From: Streptomyces sp. cg36
Lineage (GTDB): Bacteria > Actinomycetota > Actinomycetes > Streptomycetales > Streptomycetaceae
Assembly (NCBI RefSeq): GCF_041080675.1
Contig: NZ_CP163520.1
Location: forward strand, 5,208,001 to 5,272,000
Reading direction: 5' to 3'
Length of the DNA: 64,000 bases
Part shown: piece by piece, positions 16,023 through 24,319 of the stretch
How the letters are laid out: the number at the start of each line of letters is the position of its first letter
How positions within the stretch are numbered: the first letter of the stretch is position 1
The notes under the pieces: generated by a model
What the model was told of the DNA's origin: nothing
The model's database searches: none
What the model saw: only the letters and a program-made list of their open reading frames with translations
Made by a program: the position numbers and the translations under genes

Positions 16023-17369
16023 CTACTTGGCCTGGGCGATCGTGGTGTCGATCTCCTTGGCCGTCTTCTCCAGCCCGGCCTGGATGTCGCTCTGCTTGCC
16101 CTTCTCGATGTCGTAGCCGAGGTTCTGGAGGGAGACCAGGTACTGGCCGCCGTTGACGGACGCCGGGGTGGTCGTCGAGTTCGGGTTCTGGGCGATGTCC
16201 AGGAACGTCTTGAAGCGCGGGTCGTACTTCAGCCGCGGCGACCTGAGCGCCTCCAGGGTGGAGGGCACGTTGTGGATGGCGTTGGCGAAGTCGACCACCG
16301 CGTCGGTGTTGGTGGTCATGAACTTGACCAGCTCCCAGGCCGCGTTCTGCTTGGTGGAGGTGGCGGCGATGCCCGCGATGGTGCCGGTGATGTAGCCCTT
16401 GCGGTAGGTGTCCGCCTGGTCGTCCGGCACGGGCAGCGGCGCCACCCCGATCTCGAACTTCGGCTTGGCGGCCTCGGCCATCCCCAGCCGCCACTCGCCG
16501 TCCAGCTGCATGGCGACCTGGCCCAGGTGGAACGGGTGTTTGGCGCCGAACTCGTCGCCGAAGCCCGCCCGGTACCGCTCCAGCTTCGCGAACCCGCCCA
16601 GCTCGTCCACCAGCTTCTTCTGGAAGGCGAGCCCCTTGGCGAACGCCGGGTCCTTGGCGATGTTCGACTTGCCGTCGGAGTCGAAGTAGGTCGGCGACCA
16701 CTGCGCCAGGTAGTGCTCGGTCGTCGACTCGTAGCCGTGGTAGTCCGGCATGAAGCCGAGCTGCTCGTAGCCGTCGCCCTTGGCCTTGGTGAGCTTCTTG
16801 GCGTCCTCGGCGAACTCGCTCCACGTCCTGGGCGGCTCCGCGATCCCGGCGTCCTTGAAGGCGTCCTTGTTGTAGTACAGCGCGTAGGCGTCGCCCAGCA
16901 GCGGCAGGGTGCAGCGCTTGCCCTCGAACTGCGTGTACTCGTTCATCGCCTTCGGGAAGGTCTTCGCCGGGTCGATCCCGTCCTTCTTCAGGAAGGGGGC
17001 GAGGTCGACCAGGGCGCGCGAGGAGCAGAACTTGCCGACGTTGTTGGTGGTGAACGAGGAGACCACGTCCGGCGCGCTCGAACCGCCCGCCCGCAGCGCC
17101 TGGTTGATCTTGTCGTCGTTGATGTTGCCGACGACCTTCACATGGATGTTGGGGTGGGCCTTCTCGAACGCGTCCACGTTCGCCCGGATCGCCTTGACCT
17201 CCTCCGGCGCGCTCCAGCCGTGCCAGAAGGTGATCGTCGTCTCCTTGCCGGCGTCGTCGGTGGCCGAGGAGGTGCTCTGGCCCGTACAGGCCGAGCCGAG
17301 CAGGGCGATGGAGGCGGTCACGGCGAGGGCGACGGCCGGCTTGCGGCGGTTTCTGCTGTTTCCGGACAT
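16023..17369 (-). CDS. Extracellular sugar-binding lipoprotein of the ABC importer
   Basis: This 448-residue family 1 solute-binding protein starts at ATG 17369 behind GGGAGACT. The signal peptide is RNRRKPAVALAVTASIALLG, followed by the lipobox GSAC (Cys28), so it is lipid-anchored outside the membrane. The mature part begins with a Ser/Thr linker and then TITFWHGWSAPEE, typical of maltose/cellobiose-type binding proteins that capture oligosaccharides. A 54-bp gap follows the ROK regulator gene. It is the first structural gene of the operon and sets substrate choice. The ligand is unknown. Confidence 0.93.
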   Translation of the reverse strand: MSGNSRNRRKPAVALAVTASIALLGSACTGQSTSSATDDAGKETTITFWHGWSAPEEVKAIRANVDAFEKAHPNIHVKVVGNINDDKINQALRAGGSSAPDVVSSFTTNNVGKFCSSRALVDLAPFLKKDGIDPAKTFPKAMNEYTQFEGKRCTLPLLGDAYALYYNKDAFKDAGIAEPPRTWSEFAEDAKKLTKAKGDGYEQLGFMPDYHGYESTTEHYLAQWSPTYFDSDGKSNIAKDPAFAKGLAFQKKLVDELGGFAKLERYRAGFGDEFGAKHPFHLGQVAMQLDGEWRLGMAEAAKPKFEIGVAPLPVPDDQADTYRKGYITGTIAGIAATSTKQNAAWELVKFMTTNTDAVVDFANAIHNVPSTLEALRSPRLKYDPRFKTFLDIAQNPNSTTTPASVNGGQYLVSLQNLGYDIEKGKQSDIQAGLEKTAKEIDTTIAQAK

Positions 17370-17423
17370 GGTGGAGTCTCCCGGGGCAGGGGGGCGGGGC
17401 AGGGCGGATGGACGGGTGACGGT

Positions 17424-18653
17424 TCAGCGGGACGTGTCGAAGACCTCGTCGCGGGTGGCGGCGAGCGCGCTCTCCAGCGCGCCCCGCAGTACGGGGTGGT
17501 GGTGCACCTCGCCGATGACGAGCCGCGGCCGGGAGGCGGCGAGTTCGGCGAGTTCGTGCTGGACCAGGGCGCGCAGCGGCTCGCCCCCGGCGCAGATCAG
17601 CCCGCCGGACAGCACGACGAGCCCGGGGTCGAGCACCGCGACCATGGAGGCGAGACCGGTGGCGAGACCGGTCGCGAACGTCTCCAGCAGGCGCAGGTGG
17701 GGGGCGTCCTCGGCGGTGCCGTCCGCGCGGGCCGCGGCCTCGGCGGCGCGCCGCACCAGGGTGGCGGCGACCTCGGTGCAGGAGCCCTCGGGCAGCGGCC
17801 CGATGCCCAGCTCCCGGGCCAGCCGGGGCACCGCCTGACCGCCGGCCAGCTCCTGGAAGCCGCCGGAGTTCGCCTTGGTCACCTGGCGTACCAGGGGCGC
17901 GCCCGGCACCGGCAGGAAGCCGACCTCGCCGGCGCCGCCGGTGAAGCCCCGGTGCAGCCGTCCGCCGATGACGAGCGCGGCGCCGAGGCCGCCCTCGTTC
18001 CACAGCAGGACGAAGTCGTCGTGGCCCCGGGCCGCGCCGAGCCTCTGTTCGGCGACGGCGGCGAGGTTGACGTCGTTCTCGTACTCGACGGGCATCACCA
18101 GGGCGGCGGCGAGCTCGTCGAGCAGGGTGGGGGAGTGCCAGCCCGGCAGGTGGGAGGCGTACCGCAGCCGTCCGGTGCCCGGGTCGAAGGCGCCGGGGGT
18201 GCCGATGACGACCCGGTGCAGATCGCCGCGGACGAGGTCGGCGGCCTTGACGGCGCCGTCGAGCGCGTCGGTGACCTGGCGCACCACGGCCTCGCCGGAG
18301 CGCCGCCCGGGGGTGCGCACCTCGAACTCGCCGGTCACCTGGCCGGTGATGTCGGCGACGGCGGCGCGGATCCGCTCGGGGGTGACGTCGAGTCCGGCGA
18401 CGTGCGCCGCGCGGGCGTTGACCGCGTACAGCTGGGCGTTGGGGCCGGGCCGCCCCTCGGTGGTGCCGGTCGCCACCACCAGACCGGCCGCCTCCAGCCG
18501 GACGAGCAGCTGGGAGGCGGTCGGCTTGGAGAGCCCGGTGAGCTTGCCGATCCGGGTGCGCGACAGGGGCCCGTGCTCCAGGAGCAGGTCGAGGGCGGCG
18601 CGGTCGTTCATGGCGCGGAGTACGCGCGGCGTTCCGGGGGTAGTACCGGCCAC
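17424..18653 (-). CDS. ROK-family transcriptional regulator of the sugar operon
   Basis: This 409-residue protein starts at GTG 18653 with AGGTG 8 bases upstream. A winged helix-turn-helix lies near residues 16-65 (HGPLSRTRIGKLTGLSKPTA). The ROK sugar-sensing domain follows (DVTPERIRAAVADI, GTPGAF, NDVNLAAVAEQRLG, GTGG-like GGAGEVG). The cysteine cluster CxCGxxGC of catalytic ROK kinases is absent, as in many ROK regulators. It probably represses the downstream importer and enzymes until a sugar ligand binds. A perfect palindrome 46 bp upstream (18700-18714) is its likely operator. Confidence 0.92.
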   Translation of the reverse strand: MAGTTPGTPRVLRAMNDRAALDLLLEHGPLSRTRIGKLTGLSKPTASQLLVRLEAAGLVVATGTTEGRPGPNAQLYAVNARAAHVAGLDVTPERIRAAVADITGQVTGEFEVRTPGRRSGEAVVRQVTDALDGAVKAADLVRGDLHRVVIGTPGAFDPGTGRLRYASHLPGWHSPTLLDELAAALVMPVEYENDVNLAAVAEQRLGAARGHDDFVLLWNEGGLGAALVIGGRLHRGFTGGAGEVGFLPVPGAPLVRQVTKANSGGFQELAGGQAVPRLARELGIGPLPEGSCTEVAATLVRRAAEAAARADGTAEDAPHLRLLETFATGLATGLASMVAVLDPGLVVLSGGLICAGGEPLRALVQHELAELAASRPRLVIGEVHHHPVLRGALESALAATRDEVFDTSR

Positions 18654-18699
18654 GACGGCTGCACCTGCCCTTTCGTACCGGCTCTCCCGACCCCACTGT

Positions 18700-18714
18700 T
18701 AGGAAAGTTTCCTA
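18700..18714. promoter_or_regulatory. Probable ROK operator palindrome
   Basis: TAGGAAAGTTTCCTA is a perfect 7-1-7 inverted repeat between the divergently exposed ROK regulator start (18653) and the end of the mscS gene. A second partial copy, GAGGAAAGTAGG, lies at 18723-18734. It is AT-rich against a very GC-rich background. Position and symmetry fit an autoregulatory operator. Confidence 0.7.
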
Positions 18715-18824
18715 TCCGGTGGGAGGAAAGTAGGCCGCACGTCACGGCGGCGTCAATGGCCCGGCACCAGGGGGCTGCCAAAGCGTTACGCGGCCGTGCC
18801 GTACGGACCCGGTGGGCGGGCGCC

Positions 18825-19907
18825 CTACTTGGACAGGCTCTGCCCCGGCGGTATCGGCGCCGTCGCCAGGGACTGCGGGGACGTCGGGTTGCCCAGCGCC
18901 GACGGCGGGGCCACCGCGGCCGACGGGTCGGCGGACGCGGTCGCGTCCGGCTGCGGGGCGCCGCCCACGATCGTGATGCCCGCCTCGTCCAGCGCCCGCT
19001 TCACCCGCCAGCGCAGCTCGCGCTCCACCCCGACGGCCTTGCCCGGCATGGTCTTCGCCGACAGCCGGATGACCATGGAGTCCAGCAGCACCTCGTCCAG
19101 GCCCAGGATCTCCACCGGGCCCCACAGCCGCTCGTTCCACGGCTCTTCCTTGGCCATCGCCTCGGCCGCGCCGGTGAGCACCCGGCGCACCTCGTCCAGG
19201 TCCTCCGTCGGGCGGACCCGCACGTCCACGGCGGCGGTCGCCCAGCCCTGGCTGAGGTTGCCGATGCGCTTGATCTCCCCGTTGCGCACGTACCAGATCT
19301 CACCGTTGTCGCCGCGCAGCTTGGTCACGCGCAGACCGACCTCGACCACCTCGCCGGAGGCCACGCCCGCGTCGATCGAGTCGCCGACCCCGTACTGGTC
19401 CTCCAGGATCATGAAGACGCCGGAGAGGAAGTCCGTGACCAGGTTGCGCGCGCCGAAGCCGATCGCCACGCCCGCGACACCGGCCGAGGCCAGCAGCGGC
19501 GCCAGGTCGATGTTGAGGACCCCCAGCACCATCAGCGCCGCCGTGCCCATGATCAGGAACGAGGCCACCGAGCGGAGGACCGAGCCGATGGCCTCCGAGC
19601 GCTGGCGGCGGCGCTCCGCGTTGACCAGCAGACCGCCGAGCGCGGTGCCCTCGACCGCCTGGGCGCTGCGGTTCATCCGGTCTATGAGCTTGGTGAGCGC
19701 CCGCCGCACCAGCACCCGCAGCACCGAGGCTATGACCACGATCAGCAGGATGCGCAGACCGATGGCGAGCCAGGTCGACCAGTTCTCCTCGACCCAGCCG
19801 GCGGCTTCGGTGGCCGACTTCTGCGCGTCGTCGAGGGTGACCGGCGCGGTGGCCGGAGCGGTGGGATCGGACGGGGATCCGGCGGCCAGAACAACGGGCC
19901 AGTGCAC
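18825..19907 (-). CDS. Mechanosensitive channel of small conductance (MscS family)
   Basis: This 360-residue membrane protein starts at GTG 19907, with GGAGGTT 6 bases upstream. Three membrane segments lie near 45-68, 108-128 and 132-155. The last holds the pore helix with the Gly/Ala pattern GVAGVAIGFGARN. The beta domain follows (VGDSIDAG, GEVVEVGLRVTKLR). A C-terminal Ala/Pro tail of ~50 residues is added. MscS channels open on membrane tension and release solutes during hypo-osmotic shock. It is transcribed away from the HNH gene and reads toward the ROK gene. Function is well supported. Confidence 0.93.
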   Translation of the reverse strand: MHWPVVLAAGSPSDPTAPATAPVTLDDAQKSATEAAGWVEENWSTWLAIGLRILLIVVIASVLRVLVRRALTKLIDRMNRSAQAVEGTALGGLLVNAERRRQRSEAIGSVLRSVASFLIMGTAALMVLGVLNIDLAPLLASAGVAGVAIGFGARNLVTDFLSGVFMILEDQYGVGDSIDAGVASGEVVEVGLRVTKLRGDNGEIWYVRNGEIKRIGNLSQGWATAAVDVRVRPTEDLDEVRRVLTGAAEAMAKEEPWNERLWGPVEILGLDEVLLDSMVIRLSAKTMPGKAVGVERELRWRVKRALDEAGITIVGGAPQPDATASADPSAAVAPPSALGNPTSPQSLATAPIPPGQSLSK

Positions 19908-20161
19908 GGCGGGAACCTCCAGGCATTGCGCTGCCGACGGTGCGACGGCAGCCCGACCACACTAACGGGGCAACCGGAGTGCCTCGTTGCCATGTTCGAG
20001 GGAGGCGACGTCCCGGCCCGGGGACGCAAGGGGGTGTGGTCGAAAACACTTCAAGGCCGTTACCCGGACGTGGTGGCGTTTCGACCAGGCATGAGGAGAG
20101 ACTGAAGGCAGATCGTCCCGGCGCGAGCCACGCGCCGCCGACGCACAAGGAGGCATCCACC

Positions 20162-20698
20162 GTGCCGCACGTCCTGGTCCTCAACGCGTCGTACGAGCCG
20201 CTCGGCGTCGTACCGCTCCGCCGCGCGCTCGTCCTCGTGCTCGAAAACAAGGCAGTCTGCCTGGAGGAATCCGGCGCCTTCCTGCACAGTGCCACCCGGG
20301 CCGTCGCCGCGCCCAGCGTGGTCCGGCTCAAAAGATTCGTACGGGTCCCCTACCGGGGGCCCGTTCCGCTGACCCGCCGTGCGCTCTTCGCGCGCGACGG
20401 CGGTCGCTGCATGTACTGCGGTGGCGTCGCAACCAGCGTCGACCACGTGATCCCGCGCAGCCGCGGCGGTCAGCACGTCTGGGACAACGTGGTGGCGGCC
20501 TGCCGCCGCTGCAACCACGTCAAGGCGGACCGCCATCTGCTGGAGCTGGGCTGGCGGCTGCGCCATCAGCCCGCGCCGCCCAGCGGCCTGGCCTGGCGGA
20601 TCATCGGCACGGGCCACCGCGACCCGCGCTGGCTCCCCTACCTCCAACCCTTCGGCGCGGACGACGCCCTGGCCCGGATCGACGGCATCTCAGCCTGA
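20162..20698 (+). CDS. HNH endonuclease family protein
   Basis: This 178-residue protein starts at GTG 20162 with AAGGAGG 8 bases upstream. The N-terminal half (VLVLNASYEPLGVVPLRRA) is characteristic of a conserved actinobacterial HNH family. The nuclease core has C83-xx-C86, then DHVIPRSRGG (H95), then C114-xx-C117-N-H119, giving a zinc-stabilised HNH fold. It is predicted to cut DNA with a single metal ion. There is no modification or phage gene nearby, so a restriction or homing role is not supported. It is conserved beside housekeeping genes, and its true role is unknown. Confidence 0.9.
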   Translation: MPHVLVLNASYEPLGVVPLRRALVLVLENKAVCLEESGAFLHSATRAVAAPSVVRLKRFVRVPYRGPVPLTRRALFARDGGRCMYCGGVATSVDHVIPRSRGGQHVWDNVVAACRRCNHVKADRHLLELGWRLRHQPAPPSGLAWRIIGTGHRDPRWLPYLQPFGADDALARIDGISA

Positions 20699-20719
20699 GA
20701 CCGGGCCATCGTCGTCCTC

Positions 20720-20740
20720 GGGGCCGGGGGGACCGGCCCC
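20720..20740. terminator. Stem-loop between convergent HNH and glycosidase genes
   Basis: GGGGCCGG (20720-20727) pairs with CCGGCCCC (20733-20740) around a 5-base loop. It lies in the 64-bp convergent gap and could stop transcripts from both sides. There is no T tract. Confidence 0.5.
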
Positions 20741-20762
20741 GCACCGGGCTGCCCCGGCGCGC

Positions 20763-23700
20763 TCACGGCGCCACCGCGTACGCCTCCACCGACCACAGCG
20801 AGTACCCGTAGGGCGTGGCCCGCGCCACGCCCCGTACCCGCAGGTACCGCACGTCCCGGGCGTCCATCCGGACCGCCTCGCGCCCGCCCGCGCCGTCCCG
20901 CACCACCGCCGCGGTGCGCCAGGTGCGCCCGTCCCGCGAGACCTGGACGGAGTAGGCGCTCGCACAGGCGTCCTGCCAGTTCAGGACCACCAGACCGACC
21001 CGGCTGGGCGCGGGCAGCTCGGCCTGCCACCAGGCGTCGTCCCGGGCCGGGGAGGACCAGCGCGTCGACGGGTCGCCGTCGGCGGCGGCCCGCGCCGGGA
21101 ACGCCGGGGTCTCGTCGCCCGAGGAGGACGCGGCGGCGCCCGCCACCAGATCCGGCCCGGCCGTACGCGGATACGCCCGCACGGTCAGCACCCGCTCCTG
21201 CCCGGAGAAGGAGACCGGCACCCGGTACTCCCCGGCCGCCGTGCCCGCCGCCACCGACACCCGCACCACCGTGCCGACCGAGGCCCCGCGCGGCACGGCG
21301 ACGCGGCCCGCCACCGTGACGGCGATGCCCCTCGGCGCCCGCGCGCTGAGCGTGCCGCGCACGTCCTCGGGGCGCGTGGAGGTGAGCTGGGCCGCCACCC
21401 GCTGCGGCGCGCCCCCGATCTCCGCGTCCGCGGTGTCCCGGGCGAGATCGAGCCGGGCCCGCGGCTCGTCCGCGAACCAGGGCACCAGATGCCGTACGGA
21501 ACGCACGGCGGCGGCCGGGCCGGTCACCCGCACGGCGTCCGCGCGCACGCCATGGGCGCCCAGCTGCGTCCAGCCGTCCGCCGACAGCGGCCCCAGACTG
21601 CGCCAGCCCGCCCCGGGCAGATGCACCTGCACCAGCGCCCCGCCCTCGGCCCACGGCACCGCGGGCGCGCCCGGGCCGGGCCCGGCGACCGGCGGTTCGG
21701 GGCGCGCGCCCGCGCCCGCCCAGTCCGGGGGAGCCGAACCCGGGCCCACCGAGGGGCTCGGACCGGCGCCCGAACCGTCCATCACGGTCACCGCCTCCAC
21801 CGGGCGCACCCGGCCGAGCGCCACCGTGTACGCGTCCGCCGACACCATCGCCTCCCCGCCCGCCCGGTCCGCGCCGGTCCAGGCCGCCGACGCCCGGTCC
21901 GCGCGGGCCAGGAACGCGTCCAGGACCCCGTGGCCCACGGTCGCCGACCCGGTCGCGGCGGCCCGGCGCAGCGGATCCAGGGCGAGGGCCGCGCGCCAGG
22001 CGCCCGCGCCGTCGCCGTGGGCCTGCGCCCGCAGCATGTCGACGGCGACCTCTCCGGCGCGGCCGTAGCGGGCCAGCCGGTCGGCCCAGGGGCGCACCTC
22101 CTCGGCGAGCGCCGGACTGGCGGCGAGCCGGTCGGGGGCGCGGCGCATCACGGTGAACGCGGCCCGCAGCCGCGCCGCCGCGGCGTCGCCCGCCGCCGGG
22201 TCGGCCGCGGCGCGCGAGGCCCAGAAGGCGTCCAGGAGCGGGCGCAGACAGGAGGACTCGGCCGTGCTCAGGACCGAGGAGGAGTCGTTCCCGGCCAGCG
22301 CGGTCAGCGCCTCGGCCAGCGGGGCGTCGCCGTCCGCGAGGTCCGCCACCGCCGCCCGCCAGGACGCCTCGGGCTGGTATCCCTGCGGGTTCCAGGCGAA
22401 GTCGGCGGCCGTGAACAGCGGGATGCGGGAGGCGGACGCCTGCTCCATCGCGTTGGCGAGCAGCGCGGCCGAGCCGGTCGCGACGGCGGGCTCGCGGCCC
22501 GTGTAGGGGCCGAGGAAGATCCGGCCGGGCGCCCAGTCGTTGACCGGGTAGTTGTCCATCGTCACCAGCGGGTGCCCGAACGCGTCCCGGGCGCCCGCCA
22601 GTTCGCGCCCGGTGATGGTGCGCGGCACCACGCCCACCCCGGTCCAGGCGACCTGCACGCGCGCGTCCAGCCGCTCCGCGAGCGCGCTGCGATACGTGGT
22701 GGCGCCCTCCTGGTAGTACTCGGTCGGCATCAGCGACAGCGGTGCCGAGCCGGGATGGCGCTCGGCGAGGTGCGCGGCCACGGCGTCGGCCACGCGCGCG
22801 TGGGCGCGGGCCGCGGCGGCCGGCCCCCGCCCGAAGACGCGCGCGTCCCGCCCGCAGTGCCACTCGCTGTAGCTGACGTCCTGGAACTGGAGCTGGAAGG
22901 CGCGCACGCCCAGCGCCCACATCGCGTCCGTCTTGCGCAGCAGCGCCTTGAGGTCGTCGTCGGAGGAGAGGCACATCTCCTGCCCCGGCGCCACCGCCCA
23001 GCCGAGCGTGACGTGGTTGGCGGCGGCGCGCGCGGCCAGCACCCGGAAGTCGGCGCGCCGGGCGGCCGGGTAGGGGTCGCGCCAGCGGGCCTGGCGGAAG
23101 GGGTCGTCGCCGGGCGCGTACAGATAGCGGTTCTGCTTGGTGCGGCCCATGAAGTCCAGCTGGGCGAGCCGCTGTTCACGCGTCCAGGGCTGCCCGTAGA
23201 AACCTTCCGTCGTGCCGCGCACGGCCGTGGCGGGCCAGTCGCGCACGCTCACCCCGGGCACGGTGGCGGCGCCCTGCCGGTCCCGGCCCAGGAGTTGGCG
23301 CAGCGTCTGCACGGCGTGGAAGAGGCCGTCCGCGCCGACGCCGTCGAGGGCGACGGTGCCGCGCCCGCCCACCCGCCCGACGCCGATCCGGTACCCGCCG
23401 GACGGCAGGTCCCCCCGTCCGGGGGCCTTCAGGGCCCGCAGCGCGTCCCGGGCGCCGCTCCCGCCGACCAGGAACACCGGTGCGGAGCGCGGGAGTTGGC
23501 GGCCGGCGACGGTGACCCCGGCCCGCTCCAGCACCTCGGTGAGCGCGCTCACCGCGTAGGGGTCGGCGTCCGGCGCCGCCACCAGCGCGGCCCGGTCGCC
23601 CAGGCGCAGCCCGGCGCCGGTCCGCCGCAGCGACTGCGGCCGGGGCCACACCGATGGCAGCGCGGCGCGGGCGGCCTCCTCGGACGGGCCGTCGGCGGTG

Positions 23701-23825
23701 GGGTGTCCGGGGCTGTGGCCGGGCGTGGGCAGGGGCGCCGCGAGGGCGCCGGGCGCGGCCCCGAGCAGCCCCCCGATCACGGCCGCCGCGAGGGCCGAAG
23801 CCCGCTTTCCGCGCCCCAACTCCAC
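20763..23825 (-). CDS. Secreted GH84-type beta-N-acetylglucosaminidase/hyaluronidase with C-terminal CBM32-like domain
   Basis: This 1020-residue exported protein starts at GTG 23825, 5 bases after AGGTGA. The long frame upstream is low-complexity and not part of it. The signal peptide is residues 1-30, ending GALAA. A GH20b-like beta domain spans about 60-185. The GH84 barrel follows (GTTEGFYGQPWTREQR, RYLYAPGDDP, then FQDVSYSEWHC near residue 315, MPTEYYQEG, DNYPVNDW). The family normally has two adjacent Asp in the FDD motif; here the first is Gln. The C-terminal ~130 residues form an F5/8-type (CBM32) carbohydrate-binding module. It probably trims GlcNAc from glycans or chitin fragments outside the cell. 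Substrate and activity are inferred. Confidence 0.88.
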   Translation of the reverse strand: MELGRGKRASALAAAVIGGLLGAAPGALAAPLPTPGHSPGHPTADGPSEEAARAALPSVWPRPQSLRRTGAGLRLGDRAALVAAPDADPYAVSALTEVLERAGVTVAGRQLPRSAPVFLVGGSGARDALRALKAPGRGDLPSGGYRIGVGRVGGRGTVALDGVGADGLFHAVQTLRQLLGRDRQGAATVPGVSVRDWPATAVRGTTEGFYGQPWTREQRLAQLDFMGRTKQNRYLYAPGDDPFRQARWRDPYPAARRADFRVLAARAAANHVTLGWAVAPGQEMCLSSDDDLKALLRKTDAMWALGVRAFQLQFQDVSYSEWHCGRDARVFGRGPAAAARAHARVADAVAAHLAERHPGSAPLSLMPTEYYQEGATTYRSALAERLDARVQVAWTGVGVVPRTITGRELAGARDAFGHPLVTMDNYPVNDWAPGRIFLGPYTGREPAVATGSAALLANAMEQASASRIPLFTAADFAWNPQGYQPEASWRAAVADLADGDAPLAEALTALAGNDSSSVLSTAESSCLRPLLDAFWASRAAADPAAGDAAAARLRAAFTVMRRAPDRLAASPALAEEVRPWADRLARYGRAGEVAVDMLRAQAHGDGAGAWRAALALDPLRRAAATGSATVGHGVLDAFLARADRASAAWTGADRAGGEAMVSADAYTVALGRVRPVEAVTVMDGSGAGPSPSVGPGSAPPDWAGAGARPEPPVAGPGPGAPAVPWAEGGALVQVHLPGAGWRSLGPLSADGWTQLGAHGVRADAVRVTGPAAAVRSVRHLVPWFADEPRARLDLARDTADAEIGGAPQRVAAQLTSTRPEDVRGTLSARAPRGIAVTVAGRVAVPRGASVGTVVRVSVAAGTAAGEYRVPVSFSGQERVLTVRAYPRTAGPDLVAGAAASSSGDETPAFPARAAADGDPSTRWSSPARDDAWWQAELPAPSRVGLVVLNWQDACASAYSVQVSRDGRTWRTAAVVRDGAGGREAVRMDARDVRYLRVRGVARATPYGYSLWSVEAYAVAP

Positions 23826-24171
23826 GTCATCACCTCGTCTGAGCGGTCCTGCGCAAGTCCGTGCGGCGCCACGGCGGACGAGGGGCGCGGGACCTGCCCG
23901 GCGGGTGCCCGACGGCCCGCCCCGGACGTCACCGCACCCTCCGCGAAGCGCCGTTGGGCCACGCGCGGCGAACGCCGTCCGCCGCGCTCGGCCCCGACCC
24001 CACCACCCCTGGCGCGAGGGTGTCAACGCCGGTGACCGCTGTGCCGGAATTGACCGTTCCGCCAGGGCGCGGAGTGACGTGCGTGACTCGCCCCGCGTTG
24101 TACGTCTGGGAGTCCGCCCACGGGGTAGGGCTGCTGTGTCCCCCCGTCCCGACCACCCCGTGGAGCCCTCC
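23826..24171. other. Divergent intergenic region upstream of glycosidase and small ORF
   Basis: These 346 bp separate the secreted glycosidase (minus) from the small reading frame and malQ (plus). I see TTGACC at 24050-24055 and TTGTAC at 24098-24103 as possible -35 elements on the plus strand. Neither has a well-spaced -10, so no promoter is called. No convincing hairpin or gene was found. Confidence 0.4.
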
Positions 24172-24315
24172 GTGGCCCTGACCGCCCTGGAACAGCCCCT
24201 GACCAGCGAACCTCCGCTGGCCGACGCCGAGCCTCTGACCAGCGAGCCACCGTTGACCGAACAGGCGCCCCTCACCAGCGAGCCCACCCCGGTGATCGCC
24301 CCGGCCGGGGCCTGA
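24172..24315 (+). CDS. Candidate 47-residue PLTSEP-repeat peptide upstream of malQ
   Basis: This is a short open frame beginning GTG 24172, with GGAG 6 bases upstream, ending TGA 4 bases before the malQ ATG. The peptide is acidic and Pro-rich, with three copies of PLTSEP at residues 9-14, 21-26 and 33-38. It has no signal or membrane segment. malQ itself has no visible Shine-Dalgarno sequence, so its translation may depend on ribosomes finishing this frame. I know of no family. It could be a leader peptide or a small protein; an in-frame GTG at 24160 would give 51 residues. Confidence 0.5.
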   Translation: MALTALEQPLTSEPPLADAEPLTSEPPLTEQAPLTSEPTPVIAPAGA

Positions 24316-24319
24316 CGCC

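Noticed and set aside
16002..20105. A 1367-codon plus-strand open frame across the ROK, mscS and sugar genes
   Set aside because: It lies antisense to several genes with clear motifs, and its composition is low-complexity. It is a high-GC artefact.
20162..20698. HNH gene as part of a restriction or defence system
   Set aside because: No methyltransferase, helicase or phage gene is adjacent. The protein matches a widespread chromosomal HNH family.
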